NCBI GenBank assembly: GCA_934047225.1
Contig: CAKOHE010000044.1
Location: 434,001-498,000 of the forward strand
Source of the DNA: Ypsolopha sequella
Lineage: Eukaryota; Arthropoda; Insecta; Lepidoptera; Ypsolophidae
Reading direction: 5' to 3'
Length of the DNA stretch: 64,000 bases
Shown: positions 49,183-58,941 of the stretch, one piece after another
Layout of the letters: each line of letters starts with the position of its first letter
Numbering within the stretch: the stretch's first letter is position 1
Notes under the pieces: model-generated
The model's input: only the letters and a program-made list of their open reading frames with translations
The model's database searches: none
Told to the model about the DNA's origin: nothing
Made by a program: the position numbers and the translations under genes

Positions 49183-52100
49183 CTAATGGAAAAATAATTA
49201 TAAGTTAGCGTTTGACAAAAAAAAACACTATATAAAACCTGCACATCTATGCTCCGACCATGCAATTGTAGGGACGAGCGCACTAAGCAGTACAACCCGG
49301 TAGCTTCTGTCGCCACAGTCACACCGATCACTACTGCAGGACTGACGGGGGTCAATATAGCGGCACCTAGCACTACACTGCATCTACAGCAAGTAAATAC
49401 AACAAAAATGTACCTGCTCATGCATACTCCGGTCATGCAAGTGTAGGGACGAGCGCACTAAGCCGTACAACCCAGTAGCTACTGTCGCCACAGTCGCACC
49501 GATCACTACTGCAGGACCAACAGGGGTCAACATGGCCGCTCCTAGCACGCCCACTGCACCTGTAAAAGAAAATATCCGTCTAGTATAAGTCGTACACAAA
49601 GAGCGGATTCCTATGTGATTTATTTAAATCTATATGTCGAATATTTTTACTTTCCAGCTTTGGGTATTTTTATTTTGAAAAAATACATATATTATGTTAC
49701 CAGCCAAACCCGATTTTAGGACAAACTATTTTGGTCTAGACATAACTAGTTTTTCGGAAGTCCTGCAGCACAGAAGAGAGCCGGTAGGTTAGGATAAAAT
49801 GTTATATTTATTGGTAATTTATAAAGTTTTCCGTTTTTGGCGAAAAAATTAAAACGGCCTAATATTGCAATGTTCAGCAAAAAGGCGAAATGATAGCTTT
49901 GGCATTATTGTAGTACACCTATACACGTAGTAATACTTTATATTCTCTGCCTATACAGTACTCCCAAAGTAATAATGCGCATACAAATCTATAGCCGAGC
50001 GACCGGACGTACCACGTGACCGTATTGATTGTATAGAAAGTGTAAGGAAATACGAACTTTGCCGAACAGTGGCGAAGATTTGTATGCGCGTTATCACTTT
50101 GGGAGCACTGTACCTGTTATTGTAAGAAACCCACCTATTGATGCGAATGTACTCGCTGTGTCGACTGTACTTAGTACTCTGGATTTGAGCCCGAGTGTGG
50201 GTGATGGTACTACCGTGAGTCGGACTGCAAATGCTTCTTCTCCCTGTAATGAAGTTTACAACGTATGCTCACAATGTTCACGTGAAACTTTTCAACAAAA
50301 AATTTGTTAATTATGTTTAAAGACGGATTGACTTACATGAATTTATTTCGCAATACGCGATACGAAGACTTCGTCCGCTGACGACAGATTCTCGCTTGCT
50401 TGACAACGAATTCGGAAGGAATTCAAAACATTTAGACATTTATTTACTATCCGAAATATTATAACATTACAGTAATATAGACCAAATCGTAACAATATTA
50501 TATATGTACATAATTTTATTTTAAGCACTTAACTAACATAATTTCTTCTAGCATTCTCTTCCACACACTCATCACACATCCTATCCCATCTACAAACACA
50601 TAAACTCATGTAACTCGATCCGTCTTTAAACTTAATTATGAATTCAGCTTACAATAGTAACGAATCTAAACAAATTGATATCAAAAATGTTTCCGTGGTT
50701 TTTCCAAATTTCAACTCAATGAGCCTCTTTCCTAAATGAAGGTTTTTTTAAATCAGTTGCGTTTCAAAAGCTAAACACAGTAGTAAAATTATTTTTGGAT
50801 ATCTCAAAAAATTACGAAGTTATTGGCAATCAAAGTGAGCTTAAGGGGGTGTATCGTCAAAATCGACACTTTTTGAAGTAATTTATCTGTTATTCAAAAC
50901 CAGTCCCAAGTTTAATAAATTAGTATAACAATTTTGGCATCTTTTTCTAGATTTTAGACTATCAGAAACGCGATTGGAGGAATTTCACTCGATAGAAATA
51001 ATTATTGAAATGAGGTCTAAATTTACACTTTTTTTGATATTCTGACTAATTGGGTATTTTAACAATACCTAAATTATTGGTTATGGAAACTTTCATAGCT
51101 ATTTTAGTTAATTTTGTATTGATTTAAAACCGACTTTTTGTCGATTTTCCCCGATTCCGTCCCTCTCGCACTGCGGGTTTTCCCGCCTGGAGAAACGGGG
51201 ACCTTTGCACAGACGTTATATCACCTTAAAGGCATGTCTCGTGACGTCATCTGACACAATTTCATACTAAAAGTGATAAATATCGCTGTCACTAAAATTC
51301 AAATATTAGTAAATTTTGTGCTTTGCTATGACTAATTAATCAGTTAGTATACAAATATACTGATATTACACTACAGGAGACGTGTCCATTCACGGAGGGT
51401 ACAGACAGACAGACATAAACACTTAGGGCTTCGCTAGAAAGGATTCCATGTGATACTAGTAAAGCTAATTTACTTATTTTGTAATTAATTGAAGTTGGCG
51501 TTACTTTGAAGATGTCCATCATCAAATTATGAATAAGTATATTATATTAATTAGGCACCGCCCACCCTCCCGCATAATAACGTGCACATGAAAACAGAGC
51601 GAGTTTCGTTATGAGGCGAAACACGTGTCGAAGTTGTCTTTGCTTGTTATTTAATATGTTCCCTGTGCAGGACACTTACAGGACACGTTCACACTTGCTT
51701 ACATTTTTTTTCAATGCAAGTGCTCGTAAAGGCCCACTTTTTATGCATCAAAACCGAACAGAAAGTCGATTATTTTGCCCTAGGGCTTTATTATTATTTT
51801 TTTTTTAATTTTTTTTCAATGGTTGGCTAACCTGCAGCCTTTCTTGTGTACCATAAATGTCATACTTTTTTTTCCACTGTTTAACGGCTCTGGATACAGT
51901 CCTTTTGAGCCAATTACAAATTAAAGTTCACAAAATTATATTTGTTTTATTTCCTCACACTATGCATTGAAAAACGTAGTATGATACACGGGCGTAAGAG
52001 CAATAAATTACTCGGTTACGTTTAAAACACTCGCTACGCTCGTGTTTTAAATCGTCCTCGTAATTTATTCCTTTGCGCCCTTGTAACATAAACTACTATT

Positions 52101-53307
52101 AATATCATAGTTGACACGTGTAAGTTATTCAAAACGTTTAGTTCAGACATTCAAAATTTTACAAGCGTACTAAGTTAGTTCACGTACCATTAGTACATCG
52201 AAATGCCCCATATACAGGGTGTAACAGAAGGGTGTAACCATATTTGTAGAGCTTATTCAGTCAATGGTATAGAACAACTTTTACTATGGCGCCAACCCTG
52301 AAATCTCAAAACAAAAATCTGCCCTTCCATACATTTCGGCCGAGCGGCATTGCATTTTTCTATGGAACAGTAAAAAATTTTTTTCGAGATCTACAGGGAT
52401 TGTTCCTTTATACTCGCCATTTTCAGGCACAATCAGTACGCATTTCGGCTGAGTATTGTTCGTCAGATAAGACTCCCAGTCGTGGTAGACTCTGGCATTC
52501 TCGTCAATATACACTTTGCAAGTCTTTGCTGGAAAAAAAAAACACGAGAGACATGGTTATGGAATGAACATTCAATGATTGTTTTATAAGATTACCCTTA
52601 GTCATCACGCTCAGAATACTTAAGTTATTGCCACGCGACGCCCGTGCGCTGTTATTCATTAAATGTTAATGTAGAGCAAAGACCCTAACTTTTATTCCAC
52701 TGCGGCAGCGATCTAAATAATATTTTTTATTTAATTTAGGCTATTTTTATCTTATTTTCTTAAAAGTAAGTATTATTTATAATTTAGCATTATTTATGTC
52801 ATTTAAGTTTCCTACAACTAAATTTAAAAATAAATGAAAATAATAAATTAATTGTAAATTAATGCGTGTAAAAAAATAGCAATGGAATCTATTGTGTTTG
52901 TTGTATTATTTTTAACACTATCACGCATATCGGTGCTGAGAGTTTGATATAAAAAATTGTGGCTTATTTATCCAAGTAAAAATTTCCTACAAATGTTCTT
53001 ATTTCCTTTTATCGCACCGTACAGATATCATCAAAATTTGTTTTGACAACATCCCTGTTTTTAGCAATTGACATGGCACGGGGGCAGCGCGATGCATCAG
53101 TTGATTCGCAAACTGTAAAGCTTTATATCAAACCTGTTCCAAAGCATACAGCGGCGTATCAGGTGAATTGATGCGCTGTTCCACCCTGAGTCGCGCTTGA
53201 CCAAGATTTACTAACCGGTCAGCTTGTATGGCCTGTCCTTTTAAAAATTCTTCTTCAGCAATCTTGTGCACCATTTCATTAGATAATCCTTGGAGTCCTC
53301 TCATTGT
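49051..53307 (-). CDS. DUF4781-domain protein gene, partial (at least five exons visible)
   Basis: Minus-strand exons in order: 53,307-53,134, about 52,528-52,395, 50,243-50,135, 49,559-49,414 and 49,182-49,051. From the second exon on, phases agree: exon 2 would end in phase 0, exon 3 is phase 0 to 1 (109 bp), exon 4 is phase 1 to 0 (146 bp) and exon 5 is 132 bp in phase 0. The joined protein reads through the junctions FASI-GAVGVLG and DRSMHEQ-SISPTDSEARG. That order, an alanine/glycine-rich segment, GLYGLVRSSLHLHDRSMHEQ, then a DSEAR-x-SWLN box, is what I know of the insect DUF4781 family, whose function is unknown. Both ends are missing: earlier exons would lie above 53,307 and the rest of the domain below 49,051. 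The call rests on memory of the family. Confidence 0.68.
49239..49383 (-). pseudogene. Tandem duplicate of the preceding exon, degenerate
   Basis: 145 bp with roughly 85 % identity to 49,414-49,559 (by eye) and retaining an AG acceptor (TGCTGTAG) and a GT donor (CAG/GTTTTA). One base is missing near its start. In the phase used by the real exon this gives a TAG within four codons, so it cannot replace that exon. Included after exon 4 it stays open but shifts exon 5 out of frame. HDRSMHEQ has become HGRSIDVQ. Best read as a dead or poison exon. Confidence 0.75.
49414..49559 (-). CDS. Exon of the DUF4781-type gene (GLYGLVRSSLHLHDRSMHEQ)
   Basis: TTTCTTTTACAG acceptor, CAG/GTACAT donor, 146 bp. 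It encodes a hydrophobic AVGVLGAAMLTPVGPAVVIG segment followed by VRSSLHLHDRSMHEQ. It ends in phase 0, which fits the exon at 49,182. The degenerate copy of this exon lies only 30 bp further along the minus strand. Confidence 0.8.
49956..50110. mobile_element. MITE with TA target site (Tc1/mariner-like), 155 bp
   Basis: Terminal inverted repeats of 35 bp begin CAGTACTCCCAAAGT (left, 49,956) and CAGTGCTCCCAAAGT (right, reverse strand, 50,110), with three mismatches. TA flanks each end (49,954-49,955 and 50,111-50,112). The interior has no ORF. It lies in a DUF4781 intron; the exon starts 25 bp beyond. Confidence 0.8.
50135..50243 (-). CDS. Exon of the DUF4781-type gene
   Basis: TTCATTACAG acceptor and ATAG/GTGGGT donor, 109 bp, phase 0 to 1, encoding GEEAFAVRLTVVPSPTLGL and then LSTVDTASTFASI. 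The final G joins the GT that opens the exon at 49,559 to make a glycine codon. The introns on both sides contain MITEs (49,956-50,110 and 50,315-50,631). Confidence 0.72.
50315..50631. mobile_element. MITE with 8-bp target duplication (hAT- or P-like), 317 bp
   Basis: Terminal inverted repeats of about 32 bp start GTTTAAAGACGGAT at both ends with three mismatches. The flanking direct repeat TTAATTAT is perfect (50,307-50,314 and 50,632-50,639). Eight-base duplications are typical of hAT and P superfamilies. No transposase is inside. It lies in a DUF4781 intron. Confidence 0.85.
50641..51979. other. Intron of the DUF4781-type gene, AT-rich; no exon seen
   Basis: No supported ORF. A short ACAGACAGACAGACAT run at about 51,401 resembles the tail of a dispersed repeat. 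Short poly-T tracts lie near 51,700-51,820. Confidence 0.4.
51980..52090. repeat. Long imperfect hairpin, probable MITE relic (111 bp)
   Basis: The left arm TATGATACACGGGCGTAAGA... and the reverse complement of the right arm TATGTTACAAGGGCGCAAAG... match over about 52 bp with scattered mismatches. The centre is ACTCGCTACGCTCGTG. No target duplication could be fixed. Confidence 0.65.
52395..52528 (-). CDS. Exon of the DUF4781-type gene (VYIDENARVYHDWESYL segment)
   Basis: A long T-run and CCAG acceptor precede it. The frame encodes KVYIDENARVYHDWESYL and QPKCVLIVPENGEYKG, a pattern I associate with the N-terminal part of insect DUF4781 proteins. The donor CCT/GTAGAT at 52,394 leaves phase 0, which matches the next exon, though the frame stays open to 52,284. 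The 5' border could instead be the AG five bases in (52,523). Confidence 0.65.
53134..53307 (-). CDS. Exon of the DUF4781-type gene (N-terminal side)
   Basis: A TTTTAG acceptor and a CAG/GTTTGA donor bound 174 bp, open for 58 codons in phase 0, encoding MRGLQGLSNEMVHKIAEEEF and later QARLRVEQRINSPDTPLYAL. Charged and helical-looking. Membership in the same gene as the next exon rests on strand and spacing. The first acceptor of the next exon would need phase 1 here, so the junction either uses the CAAAG acceptor five bases downstream or includes an unseen small exon. Confidence 0.6.
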
Positions 53308-53523
53308 CTAAAATGGAATTCTTATTGTAAAATTACAAAATCAATGTCACCTATCATTTTAATTATATACTTAACTGCGTGAAGGATACTATCATTCCTA
53401 AAACAAATATACCAAAAATAATGTACTAAGCTTATAATTAATAAGAAGAAAAAAAATCGTCACGACATGAATCCCCAGGGGGTGTTATAGGTAATCAGTC
53501 GTGCTGGAATAAATGAACGGTGT

Positions 53524-53887
53524 ACTTGTTGATACTAGTAAGATACTTGTCGTTACTAGCGAGATACTTGTTGATACTAGTAATATACTTGTCGTTACTA
53601 GCGAGATACTTGTTGATACTAGTAATATACTTGTCGTTACTAGCGAGATACTTGTTGATACTAGTAATATACTTGTCGTTACTAGCGAGATACTTGTTGA
53701 TACTAGTAATATACTTGTCGTTACTAGCGAGATACTTGTTGATACTAGTAAGATACTTGTCGTTACTAGCGAGATACTTGTTGATACTAGTAATATACTT
53801 GTCGTTACTAGCGAGATACTTGTTGATACTAGTAATATACTTGTCGTTACTAGTGAGATACTTGTTGATACTAGTAAGATACTTGTT
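53524..53887. repeat. 42-bp minisatellite (two 21-bp halves), left block
   Basis: Alternating half-units ACTTGTTGATACTAGTAATA and ACTTGTCGTTACTAGCGAGA, 21 bp each, form a 42-bp unit repeated about 8.7 times. The unit is a multiple of 3, so false ORFs run on both strands. It lies upstream of the DUF4781 exons. Confidence 0.95.
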
Positions 53888-54229
53888 AAGGAGAGAAACA
53901 CTCCCTCCTCCTACCACATTTGCCCCAGCACAGGAGCAGCTGGCACCTGGGAACAAATACCCGTGGCCTATTTGGAAAACGCTTAACCGCCTGCGCACCC
54001 AGGTTGGCCGCTGCAGACACAACCTTTTCAAATGGGGCTTCTCAAATAACGGGAGCTGTGATTGCGGAGCCACCCAGCAAACCATGGCTCACGTCATGTC
54101 ATGTCCATCGTGCCCGACCACCTGCACGATGACCGATCTTTTTGAGGCCAACGACAGAGCCATAAAAGTGGCCTCTTTCTGGTCCGGAAAGGTTTAAAAT
54201 AATGATGCCATCGACACGCTAAGAAGAAG
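53888..54229 (+). pseudogene. LINE ORF2 C-terminal fragment splitting the 42-bp array
   Basis: Frame from about 53,890 to the TAA at 54,195 encodes WKTLNRLRTQVGRCRHNLFKWGF, then a zinc-knuckle-like CDCG...TMAHVMSCPSCP box and a final VASFWSGKV. This is the usual end of non-LTR reverse transcriptases (RTE-like or a related clade; clade not settled). The 3' end ATGATGCCATCGACACGCTAAGAAGAAGA has the short tandem tail typical of such elements. No target duplication is seen, and about 4 bp of the minisatellite seem lost at the junction. Confidence 0.75.
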
Positions 54230-55149
54230 ACTAGCGAGATACTTGTTGATACTAGTAATATACTTGTCGTTACTAGTGAGATACTTGTTGATACTAGTAA
54301 TATACTTGTCGTTACTAGCGAGATACTTGTTGATACTAGTAATATACTTGTCGTTACTAGTGAGATACTTGTTGATACTAGTAATATACTTGTCGTTACT
54401 AGCGAGATACTTGTTGATACTAGTAATATACTTGTCGTTACTAGCGAGATACTTGTTGATACTAGTAAGATACTTGTCGTTACTAGCGAGATACTTGTTG
54501 ATACTAGTAATATACTTGTCGTTACTAGCGAGATACTTGTTGATACTAGTAATATACTTGTCGTTACTAGTGAGATACTTGTTGATACTAGTAATATACT
54601 TGTCGTTACTAGCGAGATACTTGTTGATACTAGTAATATACTTGTCGTTACTAGCGAGATACTTGTTGATACTAGTAAGATACTTGTCGTTACTAGTGAG
54701 ATACTTGTTGATACTTGTAAGATACTTGTCGTTACTAGCGAGATACTTGTTGATACTAGTAATATACTTGTCGTTACTAGTGAGATACTTGTTGATACTA
54801 GTAAGATACTTGTCGTTACTAGTGAGATACTTGTTGATACTAGTAATATACTTGTCGTTACTAGCGAGATACTTGTTGATACTAGTAATATACTTGTCGT
54901 TACTAGTGAGATACTTGTTGATACTAGTAAGATACTTGTCGTTACTAGTGAGATACTTGTTGATACTAGTAAGATACTTGTCGTTACTAGTGAGATACTT
55001 GTTGATACTTGTAAGATACTTGTCGTTACTAGCGAGATACTTGTTGATACTTGTAAGATACTTGTCGTTACTAGCGAGATACTTGTTGATACTAGTAAGA
55101 TACTTGTCGTTACTAGTGAGATACTTGTTGATACTAGTAAGATACTTGT
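54230..55149. repeat. 42-bp minisatellite, right block (about 22 copies)
   Basis: Same two alternating 21-bp half-units as at 53,524. The variants AGTAAGATAC/AGTAATATAC and AGCGAGATAC/AGTGAGATAC are interspersed. It ends at ACTTGTTTTTATTAAACC. Confidence 0.95.
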
Positions 55150-55600
55150 TTTTATTAAACCACTTTGCAGAAGGAAAATGCAAACCTAAGGTTATTCAAT
55201 TTCAAATTTGTTATGTTTGACATGACAGTTAGTTATAGAGAGCACGTATGTTCTATATCGGTGACAAATTTGCGAACTATTAATAAATTAGCTTCTAACG
55301 TCAACGACATAAAAGTCATTTTACTATTATAAACATTCAGTGGCCCCACATCTAAATACAAATAATGCGGGTTATAAAAAGATCGTTTATTTCAATCATT
55401 CAATTTGAAAGAGTATTGAACATTTTTAGTCTGTGTACAGATTAATTTTATTTTTATATCGGGAAACACTTAATTATCACTTAAAGGAAAGTAAAAACAT
55501 TTCGAACAACAGCTTCAAATTTAATCACGAGATTATGTAATCTTGAGATTAGATTCCAGTTAGCTAACGGAAAATTAGCGTCGTTTTCGTGCAACTCAGC
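55150..55600. other. Intergenic, no gene seen
   Basis: AT-rich with no motif recognised. The minus-strand ORF at 55,481-55,693 overlaps the plus-strand BEL/Pao relic and is a shadow. Confidence 0.4.
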
Positions 55601-56075
55601 GTTAGAGACACAGACCAAGCTTCTCGCCTTGCTTGCGAAATTGTTAGCATTTACGCAAAGGCAGGTTTTGAGATGAGATTGGGTCTCGAACAAAATTGAG
55701 GCGTTGAAGCTGCTCCCACCTCAAAAAGTTAAAATGAACCCCCAAGGTGTTGTTGATTTAAGATTAGATAACTCAAGCCCTCGTGCATTAGATCTATGGT
55801 GGAACCCAGAAAACGACACCTTTGCTTTCAAAATAAATATTACCGAAACTCTTCCAAAACAATTCACTAAACGTCAAGTTTTGCTCGATCTAATGAGAAT
55901 TAGACCCGCTATGACCCGCTTGGTATTTTAACTCCCATTATAACTCATGGGAAGATCTTGTTTTAGAGAACTTGGCGGTTGGTGAAAGATTGGGATAAAA
56001 AGATTCCTCCGGTCGAATCTGATCAGTGGGCGGAATGGTACAACACGTTTATTTCAATAAGTCTCATTAAACTTG
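55600..56075 (+). pseudogene. BEL/Pao reverse transcriptase/connection fragment, frameshifted
   Basis: In shifting plus frames one reads ACEIVSIYAKAGFEMR, then DWVSNKIEALKLLPP, then LDLWWNPENDTFAFKINI, PKQFTKRQVL, and after another shift and a stop LTPIITHGKILF and KDWDKKIPPVESDQWAEWYN. This order (EI...GFELR-W-SN, LG-x-WNPE-DTF, FTKR-x-xL, P-x-x-x-AKI, WD-x-x-P) is the C-terminal part of the BEL/Pao reverse transcriptase region. At least two frameshifts and one stop make it a relic. It is not contiguous with the BEL/Pao end at 46.8 kb. Confidence 0.75.
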
Positions 56076-56539
56076 GTAAGTCTTCGTAGACGTAAGCAGC
56101 TATGCTTACGCTTGTGTGGCCTCTTGATGATTTAAAGGTCCTGATGGGACTTTTAAATTTTCACTTAACGCTGGCAAAGGCAGAGTTGCTCCTCTAAAAC
56201 CTGCATCTATCCTCCTGGGGCTTGGTGTCGTATATATAATACATAAACAAAAAATAATTCTTTGAGTGCCACCTAGCGCACGGGAAACGAACTAATACAA
56301 CGATGCCATAGAGAAACTCTCTGATTTCCTTAGTGACCCTGTGATAGGTTATTTCTAGTGACAGATAATTTGACATTTAGTCTTGAGTTGAGGACGATGG
56401 CAGCACGACGTGACGTACGTGGTATGTAAATCCAGATTTTACAATGCAATCTCGTGTTTTTCATTTTGTTCATGCATGTATTTTTATAGTTTGACAATAT
56501 TCTACTCGTATCACGTGCTAAAACTCAGAATAAACTATT
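56076..56539. other. Intergenic, no gene seen
   Basis: Nothing recognised. ORFs here have no family features. Confidence 0.4.
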
Positions 56540-56976
56540 TTATGTCGTACAGGTACTACATGGGGTCTCAATATCTAGGATCACACAAAACCAAATTTAT
56601 AGAACTTGAGCGAGCCCAGCGATCGCTACTAAAAGTATTATTGTCCCAGAAAATTAATAAAAGATCACAAAGAATGTCTTTACCGTCAGGCAACTATATA
56701 TATTAAATTGTGTTCTAAAAACTCATGGAACTATTACGCCGGACCCAAATATATTAAAAAAAACGCAATCCCTATACTGTATTACGCCACCCTGCTATAA
56801 AAACCAAATTTGCTAGTATCCAGTACAACGTGCAATCTATTTTCTTGTACAATCGTATTAACAGAATGCTCAACATTTACACTATGTCATACATTGAGTG
56901 TAAAAAATCTGTTACATCATGGTTGAAACAACTTGACTATGGTGAAACTGAAAATTTGCTGAAATACTATAACTGA
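56540..56976 (+). pseudogene. 3' end of a LINE ORF2 related to the one at 22.6 kb
   Basis: Frames with shifts read KFIELERAQRSLLKVL, then QLYILNCVLKTHGTITPDP, then FLYNRINRMLNIYTMSY and VTSWLKQLDYGETENLLKYYN with a stop at 56,974. These follow the end of the 22,644-24,791 protein (KFLDAERAQRILLKVM; QLYILHTILEKH; YNLANKILNIYTETSF; LTEWVKKLSYEETEKTI) in the same order. Frameshifts show it is an old, dead copy of the same or a sister LINE family. Confidence 0.8.
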
Positions 56977-58081
56977 TTTTATAATAAAGAAGAATAATTA
57001 AAATCAAATAAAATATAATTAAAATAAAAAGTACTTATATTTATACATATTTATTTAAACCTAACCAAACCCTTTTTTCAACTTCCCCTTTTATTCATAA
57101 GTTAGCTTAACTTAATTTTTAAATAGTGTTTTTTAACTTAGTTAATTTAGGTAACTTCTACATAATATAAGTCTTAATGAACAAGTTACAGTTAAACATA
57201 AGGAAGAGCGGTCTCATCCTAATACAGGTTTTCCTATAAACTTAAATGCAAGAACATTATTAATTGAAACCTGCATGCCCTAAAAAACGTGTATTTGTGC
57301 CCGAAGAACGGTGATACCCATTACGTTGGGACGTAATAATCGTCGGTGAAACGCGAGTGTACTGACTCCACACTCATGCATTTCACAGTTCACACTCGGA
57401 ACATCTCTGACACCCCCTCGGGGCTTCATGTCGTGTTGGTGTATATTATTTTGTTATTTTATAATATCGGAACGTACAGAAAAACTGTAGTTTTCAATGC
57501 GGAATTCCATTTGCCTATTGCCATTTGTCTTGTGTTTTAAGACTTCACACATATAACATCTATAAATAATCTACGCCTAGACCCTCGAAACAGTATCATA
57601 AATTCCTAAAATAGCTGGATCTAACATCAATAAATAACCTTACATAAAGCTTAACGCGAATTCAGACAGTTTATGTTTCGATGTACAAAGATCACGCAAG
57701 GAGCAAGAATCCTTATTTATGGAAAAATTTCTAGTCCAGAATAAAATTTCAACTTTTTGTCGCTAAGTTGTGGATTCCGGTTTAAGTTTGCATGTTACGA
57801 AAACTTAATTGTAGCTTACGTCGAGAAGGAACTTTTAATTGTAAAAGTTTTATTTCGATATTTCGTGTAGGCTTTGGTTTAATTATAAATGTTCAGCCTT
57901 AAGCTAAAACAAAATGGAGGCTAAATTGTTTTAAAGTTATAATTACAACTGAATGTATTTTTAAGGTGTTTGTAACATCTGTTCTGCGAGTTAATTTAGG
58001 TATTTTACTATGACATAAATAAATTTCTATGTTTGAACACTTGGCGATTTATCCATCGCAAGGAGATATAAATTAACATTT
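56977..58081. other. Intergenic, AT-rich; no gene seen
   Basis: The first ~70 bp after 56,976 may be LINE 3' UTR. No other supported feature. Confidence 0.4.
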
Positions 58082-58244
58082 AAGCCGATTTTGAAGGCTT
58101 TAATTTTAGTTATAGTGCTGTCAAAACTTAAAATTTTCCAAAGTAATTTAACTTCTGTTTCTTAAATCTAAGGACCATTTTGCAATGAAGAAAATTTAGT
58201 TTTGACAGCACTAAAACTAAAATTAAAGCCTTCAGAATCGGCTT
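58082..58244. repeat. Long hairpin (about 53-bp arms), MITE-like
   Basis: 58,082-58,136 (AAGCCGATTTTGAAGGCTTT...) and 58,192-58,244 are reverse complements with only a few mismatches, separated by about 55 bp. No target duplication is clear. The next inverted repeat begins three bases later. Confidence 0.8.
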
Positions 58245-58247
58245 TAT

Positions 58248-58384
58248 TATATAATTGCAGTATAGAAGTATAGAGGTTAGAGCAATCGCCCGGCAAGCGA
58301 GAGGTCCCGGGTTCGAATCCCGGTTCAGAGCTCCTCACATCCAGATTTACTTTTCTTTCTGCGTTTCTATACTGCAATTATATA
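58248..58384. repeat. Perfect 20-bp inverted repeat enclosing a tRNA-like sequence
   Basis: TATATAATTGCAGTATAGAA at 58,248-58,267 is exactly reverse-complemented at 58,365-58,384. The 97 bp between the arms hold a tRNA-like segment. Confidence 0.85.
58261..58333 (+). pseudogene. tRNA-like sequence (pseudo-tRNA or SINE head)
   Basis: A perfect T-arm (CCGGG TTCGAAT CCCGG, containing the box B GGTTCGAATCC), a D-loop-like GGTTAGAGCA, and an anticodon arm TCGC-CCGGCAA-GCGA are present at tRNA spacing. The acceptor arms pair only partly (TATAGAA with TTCAGAG) and position 33 is C, not U. So it is unlikely to work as a tRNA. A tRNA-derived SINE head or tRNA pseudogene fits best. Confidence 0.6.
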
Positions 58385-58941
58385 GTGTTAATTTAGGTAT
58401 TTTAATTTAATTGTAGTTATTGTAAGTTAGCAAAATTTACCATTTTCTTATCGTTATTAAAAAAGAAATAGGCCAAACTATAATAGTAACGATAAAAATA
58501 TGCTAAAAGAAAGAACATTACTAAGTATGACTTGTATAAAATATATAAATAAATATATTTGTTATTTATTATATTACTTAGTCAATGGTATTCAATTTAA
58601 AGGTAAGTAATTCAAGGAATATAAAAATAAAAACAAAATTTAAGGTTATATTTCGACCCCTTCAATGGGGTCGTCGTCAGGCGAATAGAAAATACAATAT
58701 AATGACATAATGTAAAAGTGCAAAAACACTGATATCTTTTTACAAAAAAAAAATAATAATTTGAATCAGGAGCCAAAAACTTTTTTGATTAAAATTTTTA
58801 TATAAAAGATTAACCGGATTTTAGGCAATTCCGAGAAGCGGGATCCACGCAAACAATGCTGCGGGTCGGCTTCTAATGGATTATTAAATACAAAATTTGT
58901 CGATTTCGAATTAAAAATGGTATGTATATCAATTGTTCCAG
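58385..58941. other. AT-rich intron or upstream sequence before the VWA8-like exon
   Basis: No ORF is supported. It contains the ribozyme-like motif at 58,651-58,680. It ends in the acceptor TTGTTCCAG. Confidence 0.45.
58651..58680 (-). ncRNA. Possible degenerate hammerhead-type core
   Basis: On the minus strand CTGACGAC, a 6-bp stem GACCCC/GGGGTC closed by an ATTGAA loop, and GAAA occur in the order of a hammerhead core (CUGANGA - stem II - GAAA), with one extra C. Stems I and III are not convincing. Such minimal hammerheads are known in Penelope-like and other retroelements. Tentative. Confidence 0.3.

Noticed and set aside
49249..49446. Plus-strand ORF opposite the DUF4781 exons
   Set aside because: The minus strand has paired splice sites, matching phases and a family-like protein; the plus ORF is a shadow.
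51390..51415. ACAGACAGACAGACAT as evidence of a complete SINE
   Set aside because: Only the short tandem tail is present here; no body matching the repeat at 60.1-61.9 kb could be read upstream.
53485..55220. ORFs of 138-329 residues over the 42-bp repeat
   Set aside because: The unit is a multiple of 3, so frames stay open by construction on both strands.
58261..58333. Functional tRNA gene
   Set aside because: The acceptor stem pairs at only about three positions, position 33 is C, and the D-arm is degenerate.
58168..58377. Minus-strand ORF with SEPGFEPGTSRLPGDCSN
   Set aside because: That peptide is the familiar false translation of an antisense tRNA T-arm and anticodon region; the sequence is the tRNA-like element.
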